Source: a virus
Reading direction: 5' to 3' (one strand)
DNA length: 64,000 nucleotides
Virus record (IMG/VR): IMGVR_UViG_3300033145_002224
Span: 37,438 to 101,437 of that record
Shown: positions 1-8,833 of the stretch, piece by piece
Numbering within the stretch: the stretch's first letter is position 1
How the letters are laid out: each line of letters starts with the position of its first letter
Position numbers and translations under genes: made by a program
Notes under the pieces: model-generated
Databases searched by the model: none
The model's input: only the letters and a program-made list of their open reading frames with translations
Told to the model about the DNA's origin: nothing

Positions 1-757
1 TATATTCATGTTCAGAGGGTGGTATCCATCTACCAGACAAGCCACTTGCTAAGGAATGTGCAAATTCTCCAGCCACACCTTTGGGGCCCTCTTTAAATGC
101 ATCTATTATATTGGACCATTTTAATTTTGGAGGTGCTTCCCATTCTTTCTTTTTAGACTGGGCAGTTGCTATAGATGTATCACCTTGTTTATTAACTGCT
201 ATACCATCAACATTTTTATCTTTCCAATTAACTAGTATCCCCTGTGCTTCACGTAGACCTATTTCCTTAGAATAATATAATCTTCTAGCCACAGCACCTA
301 CCTTTGTTTTCTTATCATGTTCTACATTAGAAAGAATTTGTCTATTAGCCACGGTATCGCTTCCACCAGCCCATAAAGGCATAATATGATCTACATCATA
401 GAACCTACTGGATAAGCCACCACGCAAAAAAGCGTTCATCATAGAATCATATGAACCCCTTTCTGATTTAATAAGTTTCCCAGTTTGGGAACTATCAACT
501 GTATATTGTCCAGCACCTAAATGTGATGGTAGAGATGCAAAACGAGCAGAAGTTGTGGGTGCTACTGCTCCGGTTTGCTGAAACCCTGGTTGTGCTGGTG
601 CAAATTTATATCCCTTTGGAACACTACTAAACCTGTCTGTTGTAGGTAATAATGGAGCACCAGTTTTTGCACTAGCTTGTCCCGTACCAGCACTAAGACG
701 ACTCTGTATTACTGGTGACGGCTTTAACAGTGGATTTGTTTGAGTTTGTTGTGCCAT
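1..757 (-). CDS. HNH-motif virion-associated protein (C-terminus cut by window edge)
   Basis: The frame opens with ATG at 757 and stays open to the window edge, giving at least 252 residues. The N-terminal ~110 residues are low-complexity (Gln, Pro, Ala, Thr). At about residues 128-160 there is an HNH-type core: DVDHIMPLWAGG, then NRQILSNVEHDKKTK. This matches the D-H-I-x-P-L-x-x-G-G...N-x-Q-x-L...H-x-x-K-T pattern of HNH nucleases. It starts 4 bp after the stop of the preceding large Gln-rich gene, so it belongs to the late virion operon. A nuclease domain on a protein with a long disordered N-terminus could be carried in the virion, but this is inference. The HNH core is seen directly; activity is not shown. 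Confidence 0.7.
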   Translation of the reverse strand, partial: MAQQTQTNPLLKPSPVIQSRLSAGTGQASAKTGAPLLPTTDRFSSVPKGYKFAPAQPGFQQTGAVAPTTSARFASLPSHLGAGQYTVDSSQTGKLIKSERGSYDSMMNAFLRGGLSSRFYDVDHIMPLWAGGSDTVANRQILSNVEHDKKTKVGAVARRLYYSKEIGLREAQGILVNWKDKNVDGIAVNKQGDTSIATAQSKKKEWEAPPKLKWSNIIDAFKEGPKGVAGEFAHSLASGLSGRWIPPSEHEY

Positions 758-761
758 AATA

Positions 762-2876
762 TTAACCAGTTATACTATTCATGGCTTGGCCCCGTAACCA
801 ACTATCATAATCTACTAAAATGTCTGAGGCTAAATCATTATCATTCTTTTTTAAATCGTATATTTCTTTAAGAGGATGTTGTTCAATGTGACGAGAATAA
901 TTATCAAACAAGAAATCAAGCATATCATCACTTACTTTACCTTGGTTCTTTTTCTTAAATTTATCTTTTTCATCAACATCATATTCTGCTCCACGCGTAC
1001 TCCAGCCAGTTAGGTCCTTAAGGGTTTCACGTACACCTTGTATATTATAATTATCGCCAACCATATAATCATCCATTCCTCTCACTAGATTATTAATCAC
1101 TTTTGATGATAGTGCGATACCATCGGTCTCTGCTTCATCTTTTCCGCTAGATCCGATACTATTTAAAACTTCACTCATATCTCCCCAAAAACTTAAAAAT
1201 GAACCCTTAGAAGCTTCTTTACTAGCAAGTTGGGCTACTGATGAACCATACCTTGATTTAACAGCGTCACTACTATAACCCTCATCTACAGCTTGACCCA
1301 TAAGACCATAATAGTCTCCTAAATCATAAGCTCCTTCTTCTGGATTTATAGTAGAGAGTAAATCTGTATAGTATTTTATATCAGCACTACTTACTTTTGC
1401 ATCCTCAACTCCTATATTAGCAGTTTCAGCATTTGTTTTATTAGCATCAGCTATTGTTTTAAGTAAATTAGCCTGTGCTTGAGATAGGGCAAGATTATCT
1501 ACCATTCTATCATGTTGTAATTGTTCTTGTCCGGCGAGATTAGTATATAAATCTCCCAACATTCCTTTAAAATAATTATATTGCTCTGTCTTGATTGCCC
1601 CTTGTGTAGCTAATTCATCCTGATATTTAGTTATACCAATATTATATTGTTCTTGTGAGAATGATAAATCAGCATTATGTTGTTCAATTGATGTATTCAC
1701 ATAATCAACATAACGTTTTTCTTGTCGTCCCTTAAGCACGTATAGATAGTTCATATACTTATTCATTCTTTCGTTTACATGTGGATTAGCCATATCCATA
1801 CCAGCCATTTTATCTTTAGCTCCAGTTATCATACCATCTAATTGACCAAGATATTCATCACGACCACGCACATAGTCGGCTAAATCAGTTTTAAGTGTTG
1901 CTCCTCGTCTTTTAAGGTTGTTAAGATTACTTAATTGTTGTTCTAGCCCGCTTTCTTTATATATTGTATTTTTAAGATCTGCTAATTGGCCAGAAAGTAA
2001 TGCTCCATCTGGTAACCATTCTTCTGGTACACCTGGGAACATCTTTTTTAATTCTTCTTTATCTGACATTACCTGGAATGCAAAGGCAGACTGGCCTATG
2101 CCAGTATTTACAGCCTCATATAAGGTTTTCCACTTTTCTTGTTGTTCAGAGTCAAGTCCATCAAACCAAGTGTCATAATAGGATGAATAATCCATGGATG
2201 AGTCAGCATTTGAAGTTCCAACTGGAGCGGTATATCCTGCTGGTGCCTGTTGTGGGCCTATCATGTTTTGAGGTCCCATTTGGACGGTCGATGGTGCTAC
2301 TGTTTTAGTTGTTCTTGTCTCTACTGGATCTAAACCTTGAATATGTGGAACGACATTACCAGTTGCATCTACTATAAATTTACCCCTATATGGATCTCTT
2401 GGATCTACTTTGGGTTGTGCTCCGGGTCCGACTGTTAGTGGCGTCGGTTGTGGTTGCTCAGATATTGAGGTTGGTGGAGGCGGTAACATTGTCATAAATG
2501 TAGGATCCTGTTTTCTTTTCTCTTCTAATTGACCCATTTGCTCCATAAGCATTTGTTGATCTTGCTGTTGACCCTGTTGCGCCATACCAGCATCACTATA
2601 TGGCATTGGTGTTACATTTTGAGCTGACTGTTGACCTTCATTCGCGCCAAGAAAATCCCACATACCACCTTTACCGTCGTTTATAGCACGATTTCTATTG
2701 GTACGCCAAAGAGATTTCATTACAGAACGGGCTCTATCACGCTTTGTACTTCCTACTGGAGCATCAAGTGCTTCTTGCATTAACTTATTCAAGCGCTCAT
2801 TTCCCATTATAGCGCCCACCGTTATTGCTTTAGACTTTGCTTGACCTTTGTCTACTATTGGTACGTTATTTAACAT
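762..2876 (-). CDS. large helical virion protein (probable ejection/internal protein)
   Basis: 704 residues. The first ~230 are Gln/Pro/Met-rich and probably disordered. Residues ~240-560 are dominated by long charged helices of coiled-coil appearance, and the C-terminus is hydrophilic. No catalytic motif is recognised. The ATG at 2876 overlaps the end of the M23 peptidase gene by 11 bp; a second ATG at residue 24 (MGNERLNKLMQ) could be the true start. Large helical, low-complexity proteins beside a peptidoglycan hydrolase late in the tail operon resemble the internal or ejection proteins of podoviruses. That role is inferred from position and composition only. Confidence 0.6.
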   Translation of the reverse strand: MLNNVPIVDKGQAKSKAITVGAIMGNERLNKLMQEALDAPVGSTKRDRARSVMKSLWRTNRNRAINDGKGGMWDFLGANEGQQSAQNVTPMPYSDAGMAQQGQQQDQQMLMEQMGQLEEKRKQDPTFMTMLPPPPTSISEQPQPTPLTVGPGAQPKVDPRDPYRGKFIVDATGNVVPHIQGLDPVETRTTKTVAPSTVQMGPQNMIGPQQAPAGYTAPVGTSNADSSMDYSSYYDTWFDGLDSEQQEKWKTLYEAVNTGIGQSAFAFQVMSDKEELKKMFPGVPEEWLPDGALLSGQLADLKNTIYKESGLEQQLSNLNNLKRRGATLKTDLADYVRGRDEYLGQLDGMITGAKDKMAGMDMANPHVNERMNKYMNYLYVLKGRQEKRYVDYVNTSIEQHNADLSFSQEQYNIGITKYQDELATQGAIKTEQYNYFKGMLGDLYTNLAGQEQLQHDRMVDNLALSQAQANLLKTIADANKTNAETANIGVEDAKVSSADIKYYTDLLSTINPEEGAYDLGDYYGLMGQAVDEGYSSDAVKSRYGSSVAQLASKEASKGSFLSFWGDMSEVLNSIGSSGKDEAETDGIALSSKVINNLVRGMDDYMVGDNYNIQGVRETLKDLTGWSTRGAEYDVDEKDKFKKKNQGKVSDDMLDFLFDNYSRHIEQHPLKEIYDLKKNDNDLASDILVDYDSWLRGQAMNSITG

Positions 2877-3462
2877 ATTGTTGTTTTAGATACTTAAATG
2901 GATTAATATACTTACCGTATAAATCACGAATTCTATAATCTAGATGGCTTCCAGTTCCTCCGTGCATGCTATATGTTTGGCCGGTATTACCCATGAGTCC
3001 TCCAATTTGACCAGCTTGAACCTGTTGGCCTGGTTTTACAAATGATTGATGTAGGTGGCTATAACGATGCTTTGCACCCTGTGGATCTGTGACAACAACA
3101 TAGTTGCCGAAACCAGAATCTCCCTGTTTTTTACCAGATACAACCTCACTAACTGTCCCGGCTGTTTTAAATGGGATTTGTGTTCCAATTTTATTAGCAA
3201 CATCTATCCCTGGATGAAATTGTTCGTATTTAGTCGAACCTCCATATGGTACTGTAGTTGTACCAAGGTTTGAAAAATAATCAGCACCAGTTGCTTGTGA
3301 TACATTTGGAAATTGTTGACCTACGTTTATAGATTTTTGAGGCTTTGCCTGTTGAGCTGGTTGCGGTTGCATTTTTGGTAATGATTTACCAAGATCATAA
3401 GCCGCTCCTACACCAGCTTTAAGAAGTTTATTAGCCTGATATGTTTGGTTTTCTTTAAGCAT
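2866..3462 (-). CDS. M23-family (LytM-like) peptidoglycan endopeptidase
   Basis: 198 residues with the M23 zinc-peptidase domain at about 75-185. The first motif is HPGID (H83, D87). The middle motif is HRYSHLH (H132, H136, H138), and the last is GSHLDYRI (H173, D175). Typical M23 enzymes have HxH in the last motif, so Asp replaces the usual zinc-ligand His at 175. The residues around it (GTVSEVV, GNYVVV, G-LMGNTG) keep the fold signature. There is no signal peptide; the N-terminal 60 residues are Gln/Pro-rich. Located between two large virion proteins, it is probably a virion-borne wall hydrolase used during entry rather than the lysis endolysin. Family is confident; activity with the altered ligand is uncertain. 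Confidence 0.85.
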   Translation of the reverse strand: MLKENQTYQANKLLKAGVGAAYDLGKSLPKMQPQPAQQAKPQKSINVGQQFPNVSQATGADYFSNLGTTTVPYGGSTKYEQFHPGIDVANKIGTQIPFKTAGTVSEVVSGKKQGDSGFGNYVVVTDPQGAKHRYSHLHQSFVKPGQQVQAGQIGGLMGNTGQTYSMHGGTGSHLDYRIRDLYGKYINPFKYLKQQYVK

Positions 3463-3466
3463 ATTT

Positions 3467-5902
3467 TTATGATTTAGTAAATCCTTGAGCTGTTAAATCT
3501 TCTGGTGTAAAGTATCCATAGGGTGTTTGATAATTATCATTTATATCAATTGTTAAGCCTCCCTTTTTCCATATACCACCACCCGATATTTGCGTTGATG
3601 GTGTTGGTGTACTACTTTGTTGATTCATTGCACTACTTGTAGCAGCAGCAGCTTCCGCTGCTTGACCAAGTCCTGTATCAGCGACACCACTAGATTGTTG
3701 ATTAGCTGGATTAATCGACCAGGCGCTAGAATCAGATGGGTCAGTTCCTGTTTGTTGATTAGCCTGAGCCGTAGCGGCTGCGGCTTGTCCCAATGCTGTA
3801 TTTTCTGGATTAATTGACCAAGCGCTAGAATCAGATGGGTCAGTGCCTGTTTGTTGCTGTGTTGTTGGTGCTGAGTCAAATGCGCCAGCCTGTGTATATT
3901 CAGCATATCGTTTTTCTTCTTCATTCTTTTTTTGTTCTAAAAGCTGATCGAGTTGATATGTTTTCTTAGATTCACTTATACCATATTTATTAGCATATAA
4001 ATTCTGATAAAGTGTACTCCTATAATTACCATTTTCATCAATCATTAAATCTCTATATGCTATAGCCTCTTGTTCACTTAAACCATATTTACTTACTAAA
4101 TTTTGTACATCAAAGAAACTAAGCACATCTTGGCTTGGCGTTAATCCCCAAGCAACCCTCTCCTCTGCTGTTAGTGCTGCTATTTCTTCTGGGGTAGCAT
4201 TAGCTAATAAGTGTTTTCGTCTAGCTTCTGTTTCTTGGCTGGCTTTACTCTCTCTAACGGTTTCGTCGCCTCTCCTTACGTCTTGTAAATATCTATCCTT
4301 AGCTTCTTGTAATAAACCACTATCACCAAGATTAGCCTGACCATAACCACTTGTTATTGAATTAATTTGATCCCACGCACTATATGCATTATCACTAAGC
4401 TGTATACCATATAATCGATTCATTTCTTGTCTAAATGTTTCCCACTCATGGTCTGCGATAGCTTTTTGTTGATCAGTTTGTGCTTCTAATTGTTTGGTAA
4501 GTACATCATGATAGGCTGATTTAATTTTTTCAGCCTCTTCTTGTGCCTCTGGAGATGTCCAATCAAATGGTTGTACAAGTGTTTGGAATACTTCACTTGG
4601 AAGTTGAAATATAGATAAGTCGAGTAATGATGTGTCTATATCACCAAGTTGTGGAGGTGGGGCTAGTTCCATATTACTACGTATTGCTTGTCCTTCTGCG
4701 GTAGCATGATACTCATTAGCTGTTTGAGTACTATGTATAACCTGCATATTGGCATATTCTGAATCGCCTCCCTTAACTAATTGTTTACGTTTTAAGTCTC
4801 TATAAATATCATTTGGACCATATCCACCATAAGCCAATGCATTAACATATAAACCTATTGTATTTGGATCATTAAGGGCTTCTTGTACTACATCTGGATC
4901 AATACCACTATCTGTCATCTCCTTGATTAAGCCTAGCCAGTGATCTACAACCTTAAATGAGGCTTGTTGCGCTTGAGCGTTATATTCTTGACCATATAGT
5001 CTACCAATATCTTCCTCAGAGACGTTATCTGGAGTATATGTACCGGCTTCATTTATGCCCTGTTCATTGCCAAGTAACTGAAAGTTGAATAAAGTAGAAT
5101 CTTGATTTGTTAAAGCTGTTGTTGGTAGTGTCGTAATTAACCCACTATCCATTGCTTCTTGAGGTGACATACCATATTTAGCTATAAAACCAGTCTCGTC
5201 TAAAAATGGTCTCATTGATTGGCTGTTTTTGTCTACTAACCAAATCGTTGAGGCATCCCCCGGAGCAGCTCCATTAGGATCATCATTAAATTTAACAAGA
5301 GCCTCATTCCCTTGAAAGAAAAAATCATTAGTTTTACCTGAAATATCAGTCTGTGCTTTCGCATCTTCTTGTGCTTTTTTTCTTGACATCTCCAAATCTT
5401 TTCTCAACACAGAGTCATCAAGATGACTCATATACATATCTATTTCTTGTTGATTTGCATCCCGGCCAAGGTAAAGTTGATAAAGATGATTTACTGCATT
5501 TTTGCCTATAGTTTCACTTTCCGTTGGTTGTTGCATTGGTGTTTTTGGGGTTGGAGCCGGAACTGGAGTAGGGGCAGGGGTTGGAGTCGGAACTGGAGTA
5601 GGGGCAGGGGTTGGAGTCGGTTGTTTTGGGGCATATCCTCTCGGCTTTTGCCAATTAACACCTGTAGAAGTTAATAATTTATTTATTTCTGCTTGTGATT
5701 TCCAATTAAAACTAGGTTTAGTACTAATTGGTTTACCGTCTGGTATGTCAGTTAAATGACTAGAATCAATATCGACAAAAGCACCACCGCCTAAAACCTC
5801 CATACTTGTTATATGCCTTTTAGTCCCATTATCAATAAAATAGATTACATTATTAGAGTTATCTCTTACTAATATTCCATTTGGTAATTTGGTTGTTGCC
5901 AT
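3467..5902 (-). CDS. large virion protein with DUF4214-like segment and Pro-rich linker
   Basis: 811 residues. The N-terminus (about 1-60) has a YFIDNGTKRHI element like those in surface-protein repeats. A Pro-Thr-Ala-Pro linker follows at ~95-120. At ~135-160 a segment reading HLYQLYLGRDANQQEI resembles the DUF4214 helix pair. Most of the remainder is long alpha-helical sequence. The C-terminal ~130 residues contain two copies of a TGTDPSDSSAWSINP repeat and a Gln/Ser/Ala-rich tail. It lies 4 bp upstream of the M23 gene and so is co-transcribed with it. Probably an ejected or internal virion protein; no enzymatic motif is seen. Confidence 0.65.
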   Translation of the reverse strand: MATTKLPNGILVRDNSNNVIYFIDNGTKRHITSMEVLGGGAFVDIDSSHLTDIPDGKPISTKPSFNWKSQAEINKLLTSTGVNWQKPRGYAPKQPTPTPAPTPVPTPTPAPTPVPAPTPKTPMQQPTESETIGKNAVNHLYQLYLGRDANQQEIDMYMSHLDDSVLRKDLEMSRKKAQEDAKAQTDISGKTNDFFFQGNEALVKFNDDPNGAAPGDASTIWLVDKNSQSMRPFLDETGFIAKYGMSPQEAMDSGLITTLPTTALTNQDSTLFNFQLLGNEQGINEAGTYTPDNVSEEDIGRLYGQEYNAQAQQASFKVVDHWLGLIKEMTDSGIDPDVVQEALNDPNTIGLYVNALAYGGYGPNDIYRDLKRKQLVKGGDSEYANMQVIHSTQTANEYHATAEGQAIRSNMELAPPPQLGDIDTSLLDLSIFQLPSEVFQTLVQPFDWTSPEAQEEAEKIKSAYHDVLTKQLEAQTDQQKAIADHEWETFRQEMNRLYGIQLSDNAYSAWDQINSITSGYGQANLGDSGLLQEAKDRYLQDVRRGDETVRESKASQETEARRKHLLANATPEEIAALTAEERVAWGLTPSQDVLSFFDVQNLVSKYGLSEQEAIAYRDLMIDENGNYRSTLYQNLYANKYGISESKKTYQLDQLLEQKKNEEEKRYAEYTQAGAFDSAPTTQQQTGTDPSDSSAWSINPENTALGQAAAATAQANQQTGTDPSDSSAWSINPANQQSSGVADTGLGQAAEAAAATSSAMNQQSSTPTPSTQISGGGIWKKGGLTIDINDNYQTPYGYFTPEDLTAQGFTKS
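3717..3852 (-). repeat. two-copy direct repeat, copies about 105 bp apart, in the virion gene
   Basis: The segments around 3717-3757 and 3822-3857 share the core GCGCTAGAATCAGATGGGTC and encode the two TGTDPSDSSAWSINP units. The copies are in frame, so length change would add or remove peptide repeats without a frameshift. Confidence 0.7.
5560..5622 (-). repeat. tandem repeat encoding the Pro-Thr-Pro-Ala linker
   Basis: About 30-bp units (GTTGGAGTCGGAACTGGAGT and following bases) occur twice back to back. They encode the PTPAPTPVP linker between the N-terminal domain and the DUF4214-like segment of the gene at 3467-5902. Confidence 0.7.
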
Positions 5903-5911
5903 ATATTTTAA

Positions 5912-6067
5912 TTATTTTAAATTATCAATTAATTCTTTTAAAATTGCTTTTAACTCAAAGCTTCCAGCTACTTCTGCTTTAATTATTTGAGCCATATTAC
6001 CATTGGTTTCAATAATAATTTGTCGCATTTTAGATTCTTTTTTTTCTTCTTGTTTTTTATCGTCCAT
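5912..6067 (-). CDS. 51-aa hypothetical protein
   Basis: A small frame between two tail genes, with ATG at 6067 and TAA at 5912. The product begins MDDKKQEEKKESKMRQII and ends LKELIDNLK. It is highly charged and probably forms one or two helices. It fills an otherwise empty 180-bp gap, ends 10 bp before the next ATG and starts 16 bp after the fibre gene, which fits the close spacing of this operon. No family is recognised; it might be a small chaperone or assembly factor for the flanking proteins, but only position suggests this. Confidence 0.6.
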   Translation of the reverse strand: MDDKKQEEKKESKMRQIIIETNGNMAQIIKAEVAGSFELKAILKELIDNLK

Positions 6068-6082
6068 AAAATTTATATTAAA

Positions 6083-8833
6083 TTATAATGCTTGCCAAAA
6101 ATCATAATATGAAATATCCATAGTTTTTGATGCACTTGTTCTTGTTTCTAGATAAGCAGTAAATAAATGGTCGGCATTAGAAGTCCCTGACGGTAGATTT
6201 GTAGTTATTGTTCCTTCGAGTACTCCATCGATATAAAATTTTGCACTTACACCAGGAACAAAATCTATTCTTAAACTATAATCTGTACCGGCAGAAATTG
6301 CTCCGAAATCAGAGGTTGTATAAGAAGAACCATCAGCGGTCAAACCATAAATATTCCCATTTTGAACCAAGAATGCTATTTTCATATCGTTTACAATTCC
6401 TCCTGCCTGCTCATTGCACTCTCCAGTACCAAAAAGTATTCTAGTATTAATAACCGCAGTAATTCTCATACCAATTTTAACACTTCTTTTTTTAGCCCAA
6501 GAAAAATCATTTTGATATAATGACCGTTTATATAAACAAACGTATTCGTATTGGTCAGCTCCAGTAATTAATTGAACAGAGTTTACACCCAACGAAAAGC
6601 TACCACCAGCACCGCCAATATCTTGTTCATATCCATCTATTGATTCAAATATCGTGAACCAATGAAAATCATTTCTTCTTAAACTGTTTGCTACAACATT
6701 ACCACTAGAATCAACTGAAAACAATGGAGAGCTGGCATTTGGTATATTGATTGTCCCAGCAGTAATAGCCCCACCGATTAAAGATATATCAGTTCCATCA
6801 TATTTAAAAACTTTAGTCGCGGAACTTCCAATTTCAAACTTTGGTTTTGAAGCGGAATAATCATAACCTAAAATGAAACCATTAGTTGCGTCCTGCCCAA
6901 AATCCGTCTTGCCGTAATTTATAATAACATCAGTGCTTGCCGCTACTGCGGTTAATCCTGTTGCTCCTACACTCCAATAATTAGTTGCTGTTCCAAATTT
7001 TCCGGAAGTAGCTTCTATATCTCCTTTAATTCTTAAACCATTTGTTGGGTCGTATTTTAAATATTTTGTAGCCTCTCCAATCGCTATGCCATATTTATCA
7101 GAACTATATCCTAAATATCCGTTTAAATTTCCTATTCTTAATTTAGTTGATAAATCAGTCCAAGGTTCGCCTGCGTGTGTAAATACTGATAAATAAGGTG
7201 CGTTGCTTTCGCTCGCGGTCATATACACTCCACCATCTCCTGATTGTTTATAATTAACAACTGTCGCTCCTTTTTTCCAAGCTGGATTAGCATCTGCGGA
7301 GTAGTCGCCAGCCTTATCCCTTGTAACATTATAAGGATTAATAGCAGCTGTGGGTGTCAGATAAACATAAAAATTCATATCTACCCCACTATTAGCTATC
7401 CAACCTGACGTTTTGGTATCATAACAATAATAATTTCCAGAATGAGTTGGAGATGATTGGTCGCCTACTGAAAAAACATAATCTTCGGGTGAACCATATT
7501 CAATGCTAATACAATAATTTGTTCCAGCAGTTAAAGTTATTCTGTTTGCTCCAGAAAAAGTAAATTCAGCGAGAGCTGGCGAATCTAATGAAAGGGTAGA
7601 AACATCAAGTGCGTCAGAAGTAGCCAGTGCAATACCAGTTGGTAAACTTGAAGTTCCATAAGTTCCAGAGTGTGCATAAATTTTAGCATAAGCGTTTCCT
7701 GTCGGAGATAAACTTTTATACATTAAAAATTTAGCACTTTCAAGAATGCCAGCAATGGCAATAAACGACTGACCCTGTGTTTTATTATTTTGGAGAGAAG
7801 CATCTTGACTTCCAAAATAATTATCAGCCACTATTGGGTCATTAGCAATAACTTCCATCCACTCATCATCTGTCCCGTCTTTAATTCTCAAAATATCACC
7901 TACCGCAAAAGTTGTTATTGCTTTTGTTGTTAAAGTGCTATCATCATCTGCCGTCATATCTTCATCTAAAACATCCCCGTCTAATACTGCGAAATTTCCG
8001 CCCATAACATTGACGACATCTTTTTGAAATACTGCTGTTCTTATCAACCCCCTACAAGCTATGTTGCCTACTTCCAATAAACTATCACTTAAATGGAAAC
8101 CTGCCCCGAATACCCCGCTTACATAATTGTCAGATTGTATTCTTTTATTATCGCCATCTATAAATATTTTGTTTGTTGTGCCTACATCTATCCGTTTATT
8201 TGCTCCGTCAATTACTATTTCATCTGAAGTTCCGACTGTTATTTTTTTATTTCCACCATCAAGAATTATTTCATTACTTGCTGAATACATTGTAGTTGCT
8301 CCTAAAGTAAATCCACCAATTGTACCGCTTTGAAATTTAGCATAACCAGTATTTAAAATATACGCATTTGCATTATCATTATCTGTATTAAAATCAGCTA
8401 CATCACATCCCCACCAACTATTACCATCAGTATCGACATGAAAAGAATTACCGGTAGTTTCATCCGGTATATCTAATTTACCGCCAATAATACCACCATC
8501 ACCAACATAAAGTTGCATACATTCTATATATCCATTCAATCCGTCTATAAGAAATCCATGTTTTTTAGGATTATAATTCTGAGATTTTATCCAATTACGA
8601 ATCCATAAATCACCCATTTGACCGGTTTGTATAGCACCTTCAGTTATCTGCCCCGGCGATTCGACACTACCTCCCGATACACCACCAACACCACCGCTAT
8701 CACCAGCAACGGAACTAGAGCTCCTAGCGGTATCACCAAGCCCACCACTGACAACACCACCTTCAGAACGCTCCAAACTGTCATTATAAGGGTTGTCAAT
8801 ATTTCCATAATTGTAATCATTTATGTTGCTCAT
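6083..8833 (-). CDS. tail fibre / tailspike with beta-helix-like repeats and LamG-like C-terminus
   Basis: 916 residues. The N-terminal ~65 are Gly/Ser-rich. From ~150 to 250 there are short beta repeats of the form IILDGGNKKI, IVIDGANKRI, IFIDGDNKRI, typical of trimeric beta-helical fibres. A jelly-roll-like segment follows at about 335-465 (AKFLMYKSLSPTGNAYAKIY). The C-terminal ~190 residues look like a LamG/concanavalin-type sugar-binding domain (IRILFGTG-like, AKFYIDGVLEGTI). It overlaps the nozzle gene by 4 bp (ATGA), implying coupled translation. Most likely the main host-recognition fibre; receptor unknown. Confidence 0.8.
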   Translation of the reverse strand: MSNINDYNYGNIDNPYNDSLERSEGGVVSGGLGDTARSSSSVAGDSGGVGGVSGGSVESPGQITEGAIQTGQMGDLWIRNWIKSQNYNPKKHGFLIDGLNGYIECMQLYVGDGGIIGGKLDIPDETTGNSFHVDTDGNSWWGCDVADFNTDNDNANAYILNTGYAKFQSGTIGGFTLGATTMYSASNEIILDGGNKKITVGTSDEIVIDGANKRIDVGTTNKIFIDGDNKRIQSDNYVSGVFGAGFHLSDSLLEVGNIACRGLIRTAVFQKDVVNVMGGNFAVLDGDVLDEDMTADDDSTLTTKAITTFAVGDILRIKDGTDDEWMEVIANDPIVADNYFGSQDASLQNNKTQGQSFIAIAGILESAKFLMYKSLSPTGNAYAKIYAHSGTYGTSSLPTGIALATSDALDVSTLSLDSPALAEFTFSGANRITLTAGTNYCISIEYGSPEDYVFSVGDQSSPTHSGNYYCYDTKTSGWIANSGVDMNFYVYLTPTAAINPYNVTRDKAGDYSADANPAWKKGATVVNYKQSGDGGVYMTASESNAPYLSVFTHAGEPWTDLSTKLRIGNLNGYLGYSSDKYGIAIGEATKYLKYDPTNGLRIKGDIEATSGKFGTATNYWSVGATGLTAVAASTDVIINYGKTDFGQDATNGFILGYDYSASKPKFEIGSSATKVFKYDGTDISLIGGAITAGTINIPNASSPLFSVDSSGNVVANSLRRNDFHWFTIFESIDGYEQDIGGAGGSFSLGVNSVQLITGADQYEYVCLYKRSLYQNDFSWAKKRSVKIGMRITAVINTRILFGTGECNEQAGGIVNDMKIAFLVQNGNIYGLTADGSSYTTSDFGAISAGTDYSLRIDFVPGVSAKFYIDGVLEGTITTNLPSGTSNADHLFTAYLETRTSASKTMDISYYDFWQAL

